Source of the DNA: Avedoeria sp964651245
GTDB taxonomy: Bacteria > Chloroflexota > Anaerolineae > Epilineales > Epilineaceae
DNA length: 64,000 nucleotides
Reading direction: 5' to 3'
NCBI GenBank assembly: GCA_964651245.1
Contig: CAZYVI010000001.1
Span: forward strand, 62,001-126,000
This document shows, in pieces, positions 51,828 to 61,087 of this stretch. The position numbers and the translations under genes were made by a program. The notes beneath the pieces were generated by a model. The model was not told the DNA's origin. It saw nothing but the letters and a program-made list of their open reading frames with translations, and did not search any database. Every line of letters begins with the position of its first letter. Positions within the stretch are counted from its first letter, which is position 1.

Positions 51828-53318
51828 ATGAGCGATCTCCCGCGCCGCGGTCCGCACGCGGCGCACCGCCTGGTTCGTTGGACGGCCGTCGTCGGCGCCG
51901 CGCTGTTGGCGCTGGCCGGCGCCGCGCGGGCCGTCGCCCAGACCGTGCCCAGCGACGCCTGGCGCGGCGCCTACTACGACAACATCGACCTCGCCGGCGA
52001 CCCGGTCCTGACCCGCATCGACGCCGCCATCGACTTCGATTGGGGCGGCGGCGCGCCGAGCGCGGCGGTGCCGGACGATCGTTTCGGCGTCCGCTGGGAG
52101 CGATGGGTCGACCACCCGGGTGGCCGCTACCGGGTCGAGGTCACGGTGGACGACGGGGTCCGCGTCACGCTCGACGGCGCGATCGTCATCGACGCCTGGC
52201 ACGACCAGGCGACGACGCGGTACGTCCGGGAGATCGACCTCGCGCCGGGCCGACACCTGATGCGCGTCGAGTACTACGAGCGCGCCGGCAACGCGCGCTT
52301 GACGGTGTCGGCGGGCCCGGTGGCGGCGCCGGCCGGCGGCTGGCGCGGCGAGTACTTCGGCAACGCGGGCCTGTCGGGGGCGCCGCTGCTGGTGCGCGAC
52401 GATTCGGCGATCGACTTCGATTGGGGCTCGGGATCGCCGGCCCAGGGCACGCTGCCGGCCGATCACTTCTCGGTGCGCTGGACGAAGGTCGTCGGGTTCA
52501 CGCCGGGCCGCTACCGGTTCGCGACGACGAGCGACGACGGGGTGCGGCTCTGGGTCAACGGCCGCCTCGTCCTCGACCGCTGGCTCGACATGTCGGCGAC
52601 GACGGTGTCGGACGTCGTCGACGTCCCGGGTCCGGCCGAGGTCCGGCTCGAGTACTTCGAGGGGATCGGCGCGGCCAAGGTGCGGCTGACGTGGTCGCCG
52701 GCCGGCGCGGCCGACGGCGGCGTGCCGGGCGCGCCGGTGCGGCACACCGTGCAGCCGGGCGACACGCTGTTCTCGCTGGCGCGGCGCTACGGCACCACGG
52801 TGGCGGCGATCCAGGCGGCCAACGGCCTGAAGGGCGAGCAGATCAACGCCGGCCAGACGCTGTGGATCCCGCGCGGCGGCGGGCCGGGTCCATCGCCGGC
52901 CGAGATCGTCGTCGACGAGCAGAGCGGCCAGATCCTGCGCGGCGGCGACCCCACCGCCTGGCAGCGCGCTGCGGCCGGCTTCGGCGGCAGCACCTGGACC
53001 TTGAACAACACAACCGCGTCGCCCGACTACAACTGGATGCGCTGGATCCCGGCGCTGGCGCCGGGACGCTACGAGGTGTTCGCGTTCATCCCCAGCCGCA
53101 ACGCCAACACCCACGCGGCGCGCTATTGGGTGGCCCATGCCGACGGCTTCGGCGGCCGCGTCGTCGACCAGGCGGCCTACAGCGACGCCTGGGTCAGCCT
53201 CGGCACCTACCGCTTCACCGGCGACGGCAAGGAGTACGCGGCGCTCAACGACATCACCGGCGAGCCGCGGCTGAGCCGGCGGATCGGGTTCGACGCCGTG
53301 AAGTGGGTTCCGCGCTGA
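51828..53318 (+). CDS. Exported protein with two PA14-like domains and a LysM domain
   Basis: The protein has 496 residues. A signal peptide (about 18-38, VVGAALLALAGAARAVAQ) is followed by two PA14-like beta-barrels (about 43-165 and 172-290), each starting WRGAYYDNIDLAG or WRGEYFGNAGLSG and containing DFDWGGG/DFDWGSG and VRWERW/VRWTKV. A LysM (about 306-350: HTVQPGDTLFSLARRYGTTVAAIQAANGL, ending INAGQTLWIP) binds peptidoglycan. The C-terminal domain (about 362-495) resembles a golvesin-type carbohydrate-binding module (VVDEQSGQILRGG, WRWIPALAPGRYEVFAF). A wall-bound sugar-binding or scaffold role is inferred. Confidence 0.92.
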   Translation: MSDLPRRGPHAAHRLVRWTAVVGAALLALAGAARAVAQTVPSDAWRGAYYDNIDLAGDPVLTRIDAAIDFDWGGGAPSAAVPDDRFGVRWERWVDHPGGRYRVEVTVDDGVRVTLDGAIVIDAWHDQATTRYVREIDLAPGRHLMRVEYYERAGNARLTVSAGPVAAPAGGWRGEYFGNAGLSGAPLLVRDDSAIDFDWGSGSPAQGTLPADHFSVRWTKVVGFTPGRYRFATTSDDGVRLWVNGRLVLDRWLDMSATTVSDVVDVPGPAEVRLEYFEGIGAAKVRLTWSPAGAADGGVPGAPVRHTVQPGDTLFSLARRYGTTVAAIQAANGLKGEQINAGQTLWIPRGGGPGPSPAEIVVDEQSGQILRGGDPTAWQRAAAGFGGSTWTLNNTTASPDYNWMRWIPALAPGRYEVFAFIPSRNANTHAARYWVAHADGFGGRVVDQAAYSDAWVSLGTYRFTGDGKEYAALNDITGEPRLSRRIGFDAVKWVPR

Positions 53319-53325
53319 GCCCCGG

Positions 53326-53342
53326 CCGCCCGCGACGGGCGG
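53326..53342 (+). terminator. Weak hairpin after the PA14/LysM gene
   Basis: A 7-bp G-C stem with a 3-nt loop (53326-53332 with 53336-53342), 8 nt past the stop. No U-tract. It may be only a weak terminator or processing site. Confidence 0.45.
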
Positions 53343-53394
53343 TAACCGCGCGATCGACCGTGCGCCCGGCGCACCCCACAGGAGGCAGGTTCGA

Positions 53395-54255
<861 letters not shown>

Positions 54256-54341
54256 GGGTGGAACCGGTGCGTTCGCGGCTGGCGAGGCGATCGGGCTGTC
54301 GGTGCTGTGCCTGAATGCATCGTCGCGTGCGACAAAGGAGT

Positions 54342-55157
54342 CTACTCCTCGAGGCGGGGGGGACCGTCCTGCGCAGTTGGCTCGGTGGTCCCGTCCGCCA
54401 ACAGCCGTTCCACTGCGCCGCGCAAGAGGCGCACTTCGTGGGCCAACTCGCCGATCCGATCGCGGTCGTCCTTCTGAGCCTCGTCGCGATCCCTGCGACC
54501 GAGGTAGGCGGCGATTTGGGCGGTCAGTAGCGACGTATAGGCGATACCCAGCAACATGACGGCGGCGCCGACGATTCGACCGGCGGCCGACGAAGGAACG
54601 ATGTCGCCGTAGCCAACGGTTGTGACCGTCGTGAGCGCCCACCAGAGTGAGTCGCCGATGCGGAGGTTGCCAGCGGGTTCAAACTCGACCACATAGAGCG
54701 CTGCCGCGCCGACGGTGACGACCGCTGCCGTCGCCACCGTGACGAACGGCAGGGCGGCAGCGCTGAGCCACCGATCGAAGCCGTGCAGTGAACGCCCGGC
54801 ACCGACGAGGAGGCGTCCCAGTCGACCAAGTCGTCCCATCCGCGCCAGCGGAGCAAGCCGCCCCAGCCGCGCAAGGCGCACGGCGGACGCGGCTGGGCCT
54901 AGTGGTGGAAAACTCACTCCAAGGATGACCAGTGCGAGCCACGCCGAGCGCGTTCTCAACCACGACCGGCCATGTAGACCCAGCTTGGCGACTGCGTCCG
55001 CCGCGAATATCGACCAGAGGAGCCAGTTCACCACCGACACGGCCAACTGGTGGCCTGACGCCGCTACCGTGAGTTCGACTGCGATCATCGGGATGACCGC
55101 CACCGCAGCGAGGAGTGCAGCGACGTCGGTACGGCTCTCGATTCGCTGCCACAGCAT
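54342..55157 (-). CDS. Voltage-gated potassium channel (six-TM)
   Basis: The protein has 271 residues. S1-S4 occupy about residues 10-120; S4 carries regularly spaced Arg (VRLARLGRLAPLARMGRLGRLGRLL). The pore helix and filter read TTVTTVGYGDIVP (TVGYGD, K+ selective). A short C-terminal cytosolic tail (RDEAQKDDRDRIGELAHEVRLLRGAVERLL) is coiled coil-like. It conducts K+ across the membrane. Start ATG 55157 with AGGAGGGG upstream. By eye this gene is less GC-rich than its neighbours, which may signal acquisition. It converges on the peptidase gene with an 86-bp gap and no obvious terminator. Confidence 0.94.
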   Translation of the reverse strand: MLWQRIESRTDVAALLAAVAVIPMIAVELTVAASGHQLAVSVVNWLLWSIFAADAVAKLGLHGRSWLRTRSAWLALVILGVSFPPLGPAASAVRLARLGRLAPLARMGRLGRLGRLLVGAGRSLHGFDRWLSAAALPFVTVATAAVVTVGAAALYVVEFEPAGNLRIGDSLWWALTTVTTVGYGDIVPSSAAGRIVGAAVMLLGIAYTSLLTAQIAAYLGRRDRDEAQKDDRDRIGELAHEVRLLRGAVERLLADGTTEPTAQDGPPRLEE

Positions 55158-55294
55158 TCGAGTACCCCTCCTGCAAGGTGCGGGAGATGCACCGTGCCGA
55201 TTCCATCACCGGCCCGCCGCAGTCGCCGACGGCGGTTTCACGGCGCCGCCGGCCAACGTGCGGACGTTAGGGCAGCCGCCGCCCCCGCGCAACC

Positions 55295-55324
55295 TTGACC
55301 CCCTTGCCATCGTAGTGATATCAT
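55295..55324 (+). promoter_or_regulatory. Promoter with overlapping palindrome for the SPFH gene
   Basis: TTGACC (55295-55300), 18-nt spacer, TATCAT (55319-55324). A palindrome TGATATCA (55316-55323) overlaps the -10 box, so a dimeric regulator could block or control it. GGGGAGGT and ATG 55361 follow. Confidence 0.75.
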
Positions 55325-55360
55325 ACTGATGTCCACTCGATGCACAGGGGAGGTGGTTCG

Positions 55361-56230
55361 ATGATCCGTGAGGTCCAGCGCTCGCCGATCGCGGGTATTC
55401 CGATGCTGGTGGTGTTGCCGCTGGTGCTCGTGGGCACGATCGCGGCGATGGTCGTGGCGTTCATGGCGGGCCGCGAGGCGGTCGGGGTCGGCCTGTTGCT
55501 GGTGGTGGTCGTCGAGTCGATCCTGCTCGGCGGGTTCTTCACCGTGGCGCCCAACGAAGCCCAGGTGCTGCAGCTGTTCGGTCGCTATGTGGGCACCGCC
55601 CGCAACGAGGGGCTGCGCTGGGCGAACCCGTTCTACAGCAAGCACAAGATCTCGGTGCGGGTGCGCAACTTCGAGACGCCCAAGCTCAAGGTCAACGACA
55701 ACCACAGCAACCCGATCGAGATCGCCGCCGTCGTCGTCTGGCGGGTGGTCGACACGGCCGAGGCGATGTTCGAGGTCGACGACTACAAGAACTACGTCGG
55801 CGTGCAGAGCGAGGCGGCGCTGCGCAGCCTGGCCAGCGGCTACCCCTACGACGCCCACGACGCCGGCCAGCTGTCGCTGTCGGGCAACACCGCCGACGTC
55901 TCGGAGCAGCTCAAGGCCGAGATCCAGGAGCGGCTGGGCAAGGCCGGGGTCGAGGTCATCGAGGCCCGGATCAGCCACCTGGCGTACGCCCAGGAGATCG
56001 CTGCCGCGATGCTGCAGCGGCAGCAGGCCAGCGCGATCGTCGCCGCCCGCTACAAGATCGTCGAGGGCGCGGTGGGCATGGTCGAGAACGCGCTCGAGAT
56101 GCTCGCCGCCGGCAAGATCGTCGACCTCGACGACGAGCGCAAGGCGGCCATGGTCAGCAACCTCCTGGTCGTGCTGTGCAGCGACCGGCACGCCCAGCCT
56201 GTGGTCAACACCGGCACCCTCCACAACTGA
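55361..56230 (+). CDS. SPFH (band 7) domain protein
   Basis: The protein has 289 residues from ATG 55361, chosen for GGGGAGGT 6 nt upstream; an ATG at 55340 lacks a site. Two hydrophobic N-terminal helices (about 12-55) anchor it. The SPFH domain follows: FTVAPNEAQVLQLFGRYVGTARNEGLRW, VRNFETPKLKVNDNHSNPIEIAAVVVWRVVDTAEAMFEVDDYKNYV, LGKAGVEVIEARISHLAYAQEIAAAMLQRQQASAIVAARYKIVEGA. It forms membrane rafts or scaffolds; a partner protein is unknown. The small RHH gene follows after a hairpin. Confidence 0.95.
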   Translation: MIREVQRSPIAGIPMLVVLPLVLVGTIAAMVVAFMAGREAVGVGLLLVVVVESILLGGFFTVAPNEAQVLQLFGRYVGTARNEGLRWANPFYSKHKISVRVRNFETPKLKVNDNHSNPIEIAAVVVWRVVDTAEAMFEVDDYKNYVGVQSEAALRSLASGYPYDAHDAGQLSLSGNTADVSEQLKAEIQERLGKAGVEVIEARISHLAYAQEIAAAMLQRQQASAIVAARYKIVEGAVGMVENALEMLAAGKIVDLDDERKAAMVSNLLVVLCSDRHAQPVVNTGTLHN

Positions 56231-56243
56231 TCGACGCCCGCCC

Positions 56244-56277
56244 GCGGCGGCCGCCGGACCCCTCCGGCGGCCGCCGC
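56244..56277 (+). terminator. Perfect hairpin between SPFH and RHH genes
   Basis: A perfect 15-bp stem (56244-56258 with 56263-56277) with a CCCC loop, 13 nt past the SPFH stop and 39 nt before the RHH ATG. No U-tract. It can act as a partial terminator or as an RNA-stability element for the SPFH transcript. Confidence 0.75.
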
Positions 56278-56316
56278 GCCGACCCCGACGCCCGCGGGAG
56301 CCAGGAGGCGCCGACG

Positions 56317-56511
56317 ATGGCCGAACGCAAGACCTTCCCGCTGCGGATGGACCCGGCGGTGTTCGACGCCCTCCAGCGTTGGGCCGACGACGAGCTGCGC
56401 AGCCTGAACGGCCAGATCGAGTACCTGCTGCGCGATGCGCTGCGGCGGGCCGGGCGGAGCCCGCGCCGCGCCGGCGACGATGCCCAGCCGCCGGTCGACG
56501 GTCAAGCCTAG
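56317..56511 (+). CDS. Small Arc-like ribbon-helix-helix protein
   Basis: The protein has 64 residues. ATG 56317 has CAGGAGG 9 nt upstream. Residues 1-43 read as a ribbon-helix-helix: strand KTFPLRMDP, helix AVFDALQRWADDELR, loop SLNG, helix QIEYLLRDALRRAG, as in Arc/MetJ-type DNA-binding dimers. The last 20 residues are Pro/Asp-rich. In other genomes small RHH/HicB-like genes often follow SPFH genes (from memory). It may bind the TGATATCA palindrome in the SPFH promoter; this is inference. Confidence 0.85.
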   Translation: MAERKTFPLRMDPAVFDALQRWADDELRSLNGQIEYLLRDALRRAGRSPRRAGDDAQPPVDGQA

Positions 56512-56545
56512 GGAACATCGCCGCGGCGGCCGGTGTACCTCGGTC

Positions 56546-59500
56546 ATGGACGCCCCGCACCGAGAAGGTTCCCTTCGTCCCGACCGCCCCGACCCGATCG
56601 CGGCTCCGCGGCCTCGACGACGGTCGCACCGCCGGCGCACCACTCCCGCCGCCACGGCCCTGGCCCTGGCGACCGCGGCGTTGGGCCTCGTCGCCTACCG
56701 GCCCGGCGACGCCGTCCCGGCGTCGTCGCGCACCCGCGCCGCGGTCGTCGCCGCCGCCGACCACCTCGCCGTCGCCAACGCCACCACCGCGCCGAGCCTC
56801 GACGGCCGCTGCGACGACGTCGGCTACGCCGACACGGTTCGCCGTACGCTCTGGTTGGACTCGACGGCGTCTGACGTCGCCGTCGAGGTCCGCATCGCGC
56901 GCACGCCGAGCCAGGTCTACGTCTGCCTGGCCGGCCTGACCGCCGATGCCGGCACGTTCGCCGCCGTCTATCTCGACCCCGACCAGAGCCGCGACGCGGT
57001 GGCGCAGGCCGGCGACACGATGGTCTCGGTGTTCCAGCCGGGCACGGCGCCGCCCGTGACGACCCGGCGCGGCAACGGCGCCGGCGACTATGCCGCGTTC
57101 ACGCCCGCGCCGGGCGCGGTCTCGGGCGCGAGCGCCGCCGCCGGCGCCGGCCGTTGGGACGCCGAGTTTCGGGTCGCGGTGTCGTTTCTCGGCGGCGACG
57201 GCCACGGCATCGGCATGGCCGCCGCCGAGATGTGGGCCGGAGGCTCGCCCGGCAACGACAAGCTCTGGCCGGCCGATGCGATATGGAACGCGCCCAGGAG
57301 CTGGGCGGCGGCCGAGCTCGACATCCGCGCCCGCCGGGCCGTCGGCAGCGCCGACGCCGACGCGTTCATCCGCCGCACGTACGACACGGGCGACACCACC
57401 AACTTCGGGGGTCTGCCGAGCCTGATCGTCGGCTCGCGGTCGATGGGCGACTTCTACTTCACGTGGCGCAGCCTGCTGCACGTCGCCCGCCCGGCCCTGC
57501 CGCCCGGCAGCACCGTCGTGGCCGCGACGCTCGAGCTCTGGCAGACCAGCGGCGACAGCCCGGACGGCCAGGCCGTCGGCATCGAGGCGTGCCGCGCCGC
57601 CACCGACTGGTCCGAATCGGGCGTCCACTGGAACAACCAGCCCAACGTCGGCACCCCGTGCGTCGTCGCGTCCGTCGGCCGCGCCGCGAACGCCTGGGTG
57701 CAGTGGGATGTCACGACGTTCGCCGAAGGGTGGTACGGCGGGCAGGCCGATCGCGGCGTCCGGCTGCGGCGCGCCGGCGACGAGGCGGCCGCCCAGCACC
57801 GGCGCGACTTCGCCAGCCGAGAAGACCCCGATGCCGCGCGCCGGCCGCGGCTCGTGGTGCAGTACCTGGCGCCCGCCACGGCGACCTCGTCTGCCACGGC
57901 GACGACGACGCCCACGACGTCGACGCCGACGCGTTCGGCGACGCCCCGGCCGCCCACGCCACTCAGCCCGACCGCGCCCCCGCCGACACCGACGACGGCC
58001 GGGACGATCGTCATCGCCACCGACGAGCCCGCGACCCCGTCGCCGACGCCGACGGTCGTGCTGCCGGCACCGACCGACCTCACCTGCGAGGCGATCGCAG
58101 GCACGATCCCGGCGATCGCCTTGGCCTGGGCCGACCACTCGTTCGAAGACGCCTTCCACGTCGAGCGCTCCGACGCCGGCGGCGCCTGGGCGACGATCGC
58201 GACGCTCGGCGCCAACACGACCGCCTTCGTCGATCGGGCGGTCGTCGCCAACACGCCGTACGCCTACCGGGTCTTCGCCTACTTCGATGCGTCGGGTCGG
58301 CGCTCCGGCGCCAGCAACACGACCGTCTGCGCCGTCGGCACGCCGCGGACGCCGCCGCGCAACCTGAGCTGCGAGGCCCGCGACTTCGACGGCGGCCGGC
58401 GGTGGGGCATGTCGCTGTCGTGGCTCAACGACGTCGCCTACGACCGCTACGTCGTCGAGCGTGCCGTCGGCGACGGGGGCTTCGCGGCGCTGCCGGGCGC
58501 CGTCGACCATCCGGGCCGCACCGCCGCCGACAGCAACGTGCCGAGCGGGCAGTCGGTGTCCTACCGCGTACGCGGCCACATCGTGGCGACCGACAGCTAC
58601 TCGGAGTACAGCGCGGTCGCCACCTGCTCAACGTTCGCCCGGCCGAGCGACGCGCCGGTCTTGTACTGCCAGGGCGTCGAGCTAGCCGCCAAGGCCCTGC
58701 CGCAGAATTGGGGCCTGTTCGTCTGGTGGGAGCGGCTGACCGGCACGGCCAGCCACATCCACCTCGAGCACGAGACCGGTGGCGCCTGGTCGGAGATCGG
58801 CGAGCTCGAAACGGCGCGCGCCGGCTACCTCCTCGGCGACCAGGAGCCCGCCTTCCGCCAGGGCGACGTCGTGAGCCTGCGCGCCCGGTCGCACCGGCAC
58901 GGGGCCGAACCGCAGTTCTCGGTGTACTCCGAGCCGATCGCGTGCACGGCCCGGTTCGATCGCCGGCCGGTGATCATCGTCCCCGGCTACGGCGGGAGCC
59001 AGTTGACGTCGTGCTACGACCAGTCGCGCGGGAGCATCGACTACGACGAGTTCGACGACGTCTGGCTGCCGCAGGGCATCGACATCACCGACATCCTCAA
59101 CGGCTACTTCGACATGCTCGGCCTCGGCGACGACGGCCGGACGCCGCCGACCACGCGCGACGGCCGGCCGGCGTGCCTCAGCGTGCGCACCGACCACGAC
59201 GGTCGCGACGGCACGATGATGCGGCTCCAGCTGTCGTGGCTCGTCAAGTCGATCGTCGACGACGACATCCTCGAGGGAATGCACGGCTATCTCAAGGACC
59301 TCGGCTACCGCGACGGCGTCGACCTGTTCTTCCTGCCGTACGACTTCCGGCAAGGCGTCGGGTACGGCGCCGAGGTCCTGGACGCCGGCATCGCGGCGGT
59401 CAGAGCCAGAACCGGCGCCGACCAGGTCGACATCGTCGCCCACAGCATGGGCGGGTTGGTGGCGCGGCGGCGGGTGCTCGACGTGGGCGGCGACGGCATC

Positions 59501-61042
59501 CGCCAGATCATCACGCTCGGGACGCCCTTCCTCGGCGCCCCCAAGGCCACGGCCAACCTCGTCCACCCCGGCGACCTCAGCTACGCGCTCGAGGACAAGC
59601 TCCGCTACTGGCTCGACATCGAGCCGTCGCGGCTGCTCGGGTTCATCCGGACCTGGCGCGGCACCTACAACCTCGTCCCGTCGCCGCTGGCGTTCGGCGA
59701 TCCCGAGGGCACCGGGCGTGGCGGGCCGCACGTCCGGGTGAGGGCGCGCAACGCCGCCACCGACGAGTTGCTCGATCCCGAGCAGACGACGGCTTACCTG
59801 GTCGCGGCGTCGTCGGCGCGGCTGCTCGACGAGGGCCAGGCCGAGGTCGACCGCCTCGGCGACCTGTCGATCGAGCGCGACGTGCCGATCCAGCACGTCG
59901 TCGTCGGCACCGGCATCGCCACCGTCGGCGAGGTCTACGACGGCTGGCGCTGGCTCATCGACCCATCCGGCGACGACGACGCGCTCGTTCACTACACCCA
60001 GGGCATGCCGACGGCGTGCGGCGACGGCACGGTGCCGATGGACAGCGCGCTGGGCGCGAACTCGCTCGACCTCGACCGGCTCGGCCGCCTCCACCTCGTG
60101 CGCTACGTCGAGCACATGGCGCTGCCGACGCACCGGCAGGTCCAGGTCCTTGTCGGCCTGCTGCTCGAGGGCAAGCAGGTGCCGCGTCGGATTTGGAACG
60201 ACAGCGACGACGACCGCGACGCGCACGGCTCCGATGCCTGCTACGATCGCGCCCACGACATCGCCCGGGCGCTGCGTCCGACGCGCGACGGCAGCGGATC
60301 GCTCGCCTTCGCGCAGGCCGGCGGCGCGCCGCGCATCCGGGTCGAGGTGCTGGGCGATGTGTCGGTCGTCGTCACCGATGCGCTCGGTCGGACGGCGCCC
60401 AGCGCCCGCCGGCCGGGTCTGGGCGCGGGCGACGGCATCCCCCGCCTGGCGCGGACGGTCGGTCGTCACGCGACGCTGCTCGACTTCGAGGCGACGTCGA
60501 CCTACACGCTGGCGGTGCGCAGCCTGATGCCGCGCGGACTGGTCCAGGTGCGCGTCTCGGCCGTCGAGGGCACGACGACGGCGCAGGCGATCGTGTACGA
60601 GACCGCCGCGGTCGGGTCGACGTCGGTCCTGACGCTGTCATTGCCGCTGCCGGCGCTCGCCCTGCCCGCCGCCGACCCGGTGCTGCGGCTGCGCCGCGAC
60701 CCGGCCTCGGACCTCGTCGCCATCCGCCCACTGGCGCGGCTGCGCGGCGCCGAGACGTCCGACGCGGTCGGCCCCGCCGTCACGCTGCGCGTCGACGCGG
60801 CCCGTCGCGTCACCGTCTCCGCAGCCGACGACCCCGGTGGCGCCGGGCTGCACGACGTCTATGTGAGCACCGACCCGCGGCAGCGCGACTTCCGGCCGTA
60901 TCGCGGTCCGTTCGCGTTGACCACGGCGGGCGACTTCGTCTCGGCGTACGCCATCGACCGCGCCGGCAACAGCTCGCTGCCGCTGGCCACCACCGTTCGC
61001 ACGCTCTACCTGCCGCGGCTCGTCCGGCCGGCGGACCGCTGA
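56546..61042 (+). CDS. Large exported LCAT/PGAP1-like lipase with DNRLRE and Fn3 domains
   Basis: The protein has 1498 residues. A long basic N-region (RRSHRRR) leads to a signal/TM helix (about 35-52). Residues 70-260 look like a carbohydrate-binding-type domain (TTAPSLDGRCDDVGYADT). A DNRLRE-like domain (about 260-440) has FIRRTYDTGDTTNFGG and DWSESGVHWNNQPNVG. A Thr/Pro linker (about 442-510) precedes two or three fibronectin III repeats (about 511-800). The alpha/beta hydrolase begins RPVIIVPGYGGSQL (about 807), with nucleophile elbow AHSMGG (about 965), likely acid GDGTVPMDS (about 1160) and His EHMALPTH (about 1190). This resembles lecithin:cholesterol acyltransferase/PGAP1 enzymes. C-terminal beta-domains end in LYLPR 8 residues from the end. 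It would attack extracellular lipids or esters. Confidence 0.9.
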   Translation: MDAPHREGSLRPDRPDPIAAPRPRRRSHRRRTTPAATALALATAALGLVAYRPGDAVPASSRTRAAVVAAADHLAVANATTAPSLDGRCDDVGYADTVRRTLWLDSTASDVAVEVRIARTPSQVYVCLAGLTADAGTFAAVYLDPDQSRDAVAQAGDTMVSVFQPGTAPPVTTRRGNGAGDYAAFTPAPGAVSGASAAAGAGRWDAEFRVAVSFLGGDGHGIGMAAAEMWAGGSPGNDKLWPADAIWNAPRSWAAAELDIRARRAVGSADADAFIRRTYDTGDTTNFGGLPSLIVGSRSMGDFYFTWRSLLHVARPALPPGSTVVAATLELWQTSGDSPDGQAVGIEACRAATDWSESGVHWNNQPNVGTPCVVASVGRAANAWVQWDVTTFAEGWYGGQADRGVRLRRAGDEAAAQHRRDFASREDPDAARRPRLVVQYLAPATATSSATATTTPTTSTPTRSATPRPPTPLSPTAPPPTPTTAGTIVIATDEPATPSPTPTVVLPAPTDLTCEAIAGTIPAIALAWADHSFEDAFHVERSDAGGAWATIATLGANTTAFVDRAVVANTPYAYRVFAYFDASGRRSGASNTTVCAVGTPRTPPRNLSCEARDFDGGRRWGMSLSWLNDVAYDRYVVERAVGDGGFAALPGAVDHPGRTAADSNVPSGQSVSYRVRGHIVATDSYSEYSAVATCSTFARPSDAPVLYCQGVELAAKALPQNWGLFVWWERLTGTASHIHLEHETGGAWSEIGELETARAGYLLGDQEPAFRQGDVVSLRARSHRHGAEPQFSVYSEPIACTARFDRRPVIIVPGYGGSQLTSCYDQSRGSIDYDEFDDVWLPQGIDITDILNGYFDMLGLGDDGRTPPTTRDGRPACLSVRTDHDGRDGTMMRLQLSWLVKSIVDDDILEGMHGYLKDLGYRDGVDLFFLPYDFRQGVGYGAEVLDAGIAAVRARTGADQVDIVAHSMGGLVARRRVLDVGGDGIRQIITLGTPFLGAPKATANLVHPGDLSYALEDKLRYWLDIEPSRLLGFIRTWRGTYNLVPSPLAFGDPEGTGRGGPHVRVRARNAATDELLDPEQTTAYLVAASSARLLDEGQAEVDRLGDLSIERDVPIQHVVVGTGIATVGEVYDGWRWLIDPSGDDDALVHYTQGMPTACGDGTVPMDSALGANSLDLDRLGRLHLVRYVEHMALPTHRQVQVLVGLLLEGKQVPRRIWNDSDDDRDAHGSDACYDRAHDIARALRPTRDGSGSLAFAQAGGAPRIRVEVLGDVSVVVTDALGRTAPSARRPGLGAGDGIPRLARTVGRHATLLDFEATSTYTLAVRSLMPRGLVQVRVSAVEGTTTAQAIVYETAAVGSTSVLTLSLPLPALALPAADPVLRLRRDPASDLVAIRPLARLRGAETSDAVGPAVTLRVDAARRVTVSAADDPGGAGLHDVYVSTDPRQRDFRPYRGPFALTTAGDFVSAYAIDRAGNSSLPLATTVRTLYLPRLVRPADR

Positions 61043-61050
61043 CGCGCACC

Positions 61051-61079
61051 TTGTGTCCCCCGCCCCCCGCCCGTATCAT
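61051..61079 (+). promoter_or_regulatory. Sigma-70-type promoter of the leucine-degradation operon
   Basis: TTGTGT (61051-61056), 17-nt spacer, TATCAT (61074-61079). The ATG at 61088 is 8 nt after the -10 box, so the transcript is probably leaderless. Confidence 0.75.
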
Positions 61080-61087
61080 CCCGCCCC

